Source of the DNA: Chloroflexota bacterium
Lineage (GTDB): Bacteria; Chloroflexota; Chloroflexia; QHBQ01; JADMIH01
NCBI GenBank assembly: GCA_015478675.1
Contig: JADMIH010000192.1
Span: forward strand, 1 to 7,009
Direction: 5' to 3'
Length of the DNA stretch: 7,009 nt
The notes below the pieces were generated by a model, which was not told the DNA's origin, did not search any database, and saw nothing but the letters and a program-made list of their open reading frames with translations. Position numbers and translations under genes: made by a program. How positions within the stretch are numbered: the first letter of the stretch is position 1; every line of letters starts with the position of its first letter. Below are positions 4,749-7,009 of this stretch, piece after piece.

Positions 4749-6668
4749 ATGGCAGCGCCAACTACACCAACTACAGCACCGACATCAACCGAGCAATTGC
4801 ACAATCTTGCCCAACAACTGCGCATAGACAGCATCCGCGCCAGCACTGCTGCCGGGTCGGGCCACCCCACATCCTCCATGTCGGCTGCTGATTTGATGGC
4901 CGTTTTAATGAGCAAGTACCTGCGGTACGATTTTGATGACCCGCAAAACCCGATGAATGATCACCTGATCTTCTCGAAAGGCCACGCCTCGCCGTTGCTC
5001 TACTCTATGTTCAAGGCAGCAGGGGCTATCAGTGATGCGGAATTGCTGACCTTCCGTAAGTTCGGCAGCCGTTTGCAAGGCCACCCCACCCCCGCCATAC
5101 CCTGGGTGGACGTAGCTACCGGCTCCCTGGGCCAGGGCCTGCCCATCGGCGTTGGCATAGCCCTCGCAGGCAAATACCTGGACAAGCTGCCCTACCGGAT
5201 ATGGGTGCTGCTGGGAGACAGCGAGATGGCCGAAGGCTCGATCTGGGAGGCGTTTGACCATGCGGGCCACTACGCCCTCGGTAAGCTCATCGGCATCCTG
5301 GATATGAACAGGCTGGGACAGCGCGGCGAGACCGACCTCGGCTGGAATAGCGCCGCTTACGCAGAGCGTGCTCACGCCTTTGGCTGGCATACACTCGAAA
5401 TTGATGGGCACGACCTGGCGGCTGTTGACCAGGCTTTTGCCGAGGCAGAGAAGGAGAGCGAGCATAGCGGCCAGCCAACCCTGATCGTAGCCAGGACGAT
5501 GAAAGGCAGAGGTGTCTCCTTCCTTGAAAATAAAGAGGGCTGGCATGGCAAAACACTCGACGAAGAACAGGCCAGGCAAGCTATTCAGGAGCTGGGAGGC
5601 GAACACCAGATCACAGTCCAGGTGCAGAAACCTGGGTCTGCCCCGGCAGGGTGGTCGCAGCCGCACAACCACCCCAAACTGGAGCTGCCTACCTACAAGG
5701 CAGGCGACAAAGTAGCCACCCGTAAGGCATACGGCGACACCCTGGCTGCCCTGGGCGCATGGCCCGACGTGGTCGCCCTGGACGGCGAGGTGAGCAACTC
5801 TACTTATTCGGATGAGTTCCAGAAGGTCATGCCAGACCGCTTCTTCGAGATGTATATCGCCGAGCAGCAGATGGTGGCGGCAGCGGTAGGTTTCAGCGTG
5901 CGACACTACATTCCCTTTGCTTCCACATTCGCCGCCTTTTTGAGTCGTGCTTATGACTTTATACGTATGGGAGCCATCTCCCGGGCTAACCTGCGGCTCT
6001 GCGGCTCGCACGCAGGCGTCTCTATAGGAGAAGATGGCCCATCGCAGATGGCCCTTGAAGATCTTGCTATGATGCGTGCAGTATGTGGCAGCACTGTGCT
6101 CTACCCGAGCGATCCCAACCAGACGGCGCAGCTGGTGGTGGCTATGGCCGGGCAAGACGGTATTAGCTTCTTGCGCACCACCCGTGAGAAAACGACGGTG
6201 CTCTACCCACCTGAGGAGAAGTTCACCATCGGCGGCAGCAAAGTGGTGCGCCAATCAGACAAGGACCAGGTGACGGTGGTCGCGGCGGGCATCACGCTGC
6301 ACGAAGCCATAAAAGCCTGCGACACCCTCCAGGGAGAGGGTATCGCCGTGCGCCTGATAGATGCCTACTCGGTCAAACCTATTGATAGCCGCACATTGCA
6401 TGAAGCTGCCCAGGCTACCCAGGGACGGCTTGTGGTGGTTGAAGACCACTGGCCGCAAGGAGGACTAGGCGAGGCGGTGCTTGAGGGCTTTGTGAACGCG
6501 CCCGCGTCTGCGGGCAACGGTGAGGGAGGCGGCGGCCCTATGGCCCTACAAATGACACACCTGGCCGTGCAGGGAATGCCCACCTCCGGCAAGCCGGAAG
6601 AGTTGCTAGACGCAGCGGGTATCAGCGCCGGCCACATCGCCAGTGCAGTGCGCGCGCTGATCAAATGA
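4749..6668 (+). CDS. tkt: Transketolase, single-chain, animal-like type
   Basis: A 639-residue thiamine-diphosphate enzyme that moves two-carbon ketol units between sugar phosphates in the cytoplasmic non-oxidative pentose phosphate pathway. The ATG at 4749 is preferred over an in-frame TTG at 4731 because GGGAGG (4738-4743) lies 5 bases before it. Visible elements: GSGHPTSSMSAADL (36-49), FSKGHASPLLY (75-85), GSLGQGL (125-131), the cofactor motif GDSEMAEG...ILDMNRLGQ (156-191), WHGK (265-268), DGEVSNSTYSDEF (345-357) with AEQQ (371-374) holding the catalytic Glu372, then the C-terminal domain from about 500. The two halves are fused, unlike the split N/C-subunit transketolases of many bacteria. 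The wording of the motifs (TAAGSGHPTS, SKGHA, DVATGSLGQGL, DxNRLGQ) follows mammalian transketolase more closely than the E. coli TktA type, in my recollection. A Gly/Ala-rich insert (GNGEGGGG, 589-596) near the end looks like a flexible loop. It is followed on the same strand by transaldolase. Confidence 0.95.
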   Translation: MAAPTTPTTAPTSTEQLHNLAQQLRIDSIRASTAAGSGHPTSSMSAADLMAVLMSKYLRYDFDDPQNPMNDHLIFSKGHASPLLYSMFKAAGAISDAELLTFRKFGSRLQGHPTPAIPWVDVATGSLGQGLPIGVGIALAGKYLDKLPYRIWVLLGDSEMAEGSIWEAFDHAGHYALGKLIGILDMNRLGQRGETDLGWNSAAYAERAHAFGWHTLEIDGHDLAAVDQAFAEAEKESEHSGQPTLIVARTMKGRGVSFLENKEGWHGKTLDEEQARQAIQELGGEHQITVQVQKPGSAPAGWSQPHNHPKLELPTYKAGDKVATRKAYGDTLAALGAWPDVVALDGEVSNSTYSDEFQKVMPDRFFEMYIAEQQMVAAAVGFSVRHYIPFASTFAAFLSRAYDFIRMGAISRANLRLCGSHAGVSIGEDGPSQMALEDLAMMRAVCGSTVLYPSDPNQTAQLVVAMAGQDGISFLRTTREKTTVLYPPEEKFTIGGSKVVRQSDKDQVTVVAAGITLHEAIKACDTLQGEGIAVRLIDAYSVKPIDSRTLHEAAQATQGRLVVVEDHWPQGGLGEAVLEGFVNAPASAGNGEGGGGPMALQMTHLAVQGMPTSGKPEELLDAAGISAGHIASAVRALIK

Positions 6669-6728
6669 TGGATAGTGGCGGGTAGCTAACCATAGTGAGC
6701 GCCGACCACCGGATAGGAGAAAGAACCG

Positions 6729-7009
6729 ATGAGTAAGACCCCATTACAGCAACTGGAAGAGTACGGGCAAAGCCCCTGGTTGGATAACATACGCCGCGGC
6801 GATATAGTTTCGGGCAGCTTGAAGAAACTCATAGACGAGGGGATAAAGGGCGTCACCGCCAACCCTACCATTTTCGAGAAGGCTATCTCAGGCTCGACCG
6901 ACTACGATAAAGCGATAGATGACCTTGTGCGCCAGGGCAAAAGCTCAGCCGACATCTATAAAATACTGATCGTAGAGGATATATCAGATGCCGCCGACAT
7001 CTTCAAGCC
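6729..7009 (+). CDS. tal: Transaldolase, 5' part, truncated by the window end
   Basis: The first 93 complete codons of a transaldolase, which exchanges three-carbon dihydroxyacetone units between sugar phosphates via a lysine Schiff base. Start at ATG 6729 with AGGAG (6715-6719) nine bases upstream. Visible: WLDNI (17-21), where Asp19 probably matches the catalytic Asp of the family; GVTANPTIFEKAI (41-53), the first barrel strand signature with Asn45; and an acidic helix region ending EDISDAADIF. The GVT.NPTIF wording fits the actinobacterial/cyanobacterial-like transaldolase group, not E. coli TalB. The Schiff-base lysine lies beyond the window. It sits 60 bases after transketolase with no terminator between, so co-transcription is very likely. 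Some members of this group are fused to glucose-6-phosphate isomerase; that cannot be judged here. Confidence 0.93.
   Translation, partial: MSKTPLQQLEEYGQSPWLDNIRRGDIVSGSLKKLIDEGIKGVTANPTIFEKAISGSTDYDKAIDDLVRQGKSSADIYKILIVEDISDAADIFK

Noticed and set aside
4905..6254. 449-codon open frame on the minus strand, antisense to transketolase
   Set aside because: Entirely within a well-recognised coding gene on the other strand; its translation is His/Ser/Cys-rich with no family resemblance and there is no ribosome-binding site I trust. It is a by-product of codon usage.
6674..6709. GTGGCGG/CCGACCAC stem between transketolase and transaldolase
   Set aside because: Needs a bulge and a loop of about 21 bases, with no T-run; it does not argue against co-transcription.

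Overview
The window looks like a chromosomal stretch of a Chloroflexota bacterium, possibly Ktedonobacteria. The main reason is the secreted protein at the left end. Its twin repeats (FPQTGK ... GGL.QQGYP ... DGK.YTVQYFERA.FE.HPENQPPY.VLL..LG) are of a kind I associate with Chloroflexota exported proteins. A mid-to-high GC content and a PcrA/UvrD helicase with a long N-terminal tail fit this. The assignment comes from pattern memory, not from a search.

Layout, left to right. (1) Positions 118-1131, minus strand: an exported protein with a signal peptide, two 81-residue repeats and a distinct C-terminal domain. Upstream of it is an extended -10 element overlapped by a 7-bp-arm inverted repeat that could be an operator. 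(2) Positions 1318-3963, minus strand: a full-length superfamily 1A DNA helicase (PcrA/UvrD). It has all the helicase motifs, a C-terminal Tudor-like domain and an unusual ~90-residue N-terminal tail carrying QLSLDL, which resembles a sliding-clamp-binding motif. It starts at TTG with a good ribosome-binding site, and a plausible promoter lies about 70 bases upstream. (3) Positions 3964-4748: a 785-bp divergent intergenic region. It contains a ~267-bp non-coding MITE-like element with a 30-bp perfect core in its terminal inverted repeats and a possible 5-bp target duplication. To its right are two mutually exclusive inverted repeats, an A/T-rich promoter-like stretch and a leader hairpin. (4) Positions 4749-6668, plus strand: a complete single-chain transketolase that resembles the animal-type enzyme. 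(5) Position 6729 to the window end, plus strand: the start of a transaldolase, cut off by the edge.

Transketolase and transaldolase are 60 bases apart on the same strand and very probably form an operon for the non-oxidative pentose phosphate pathway, which may continue past the window. The helicase is divergently transcribed and functionally unrelated. The exported protein appears to have its own promoter. I saw no tRNA, rRNA, CRISPR array, transposase gene or clear intrinsic terminator. The most notable items are the MITE-like element in the divergent promoter region, the clamp-motif candidate in the helicase tail, and the operator-like repeats in front of the exported-protein and transketolase genes.
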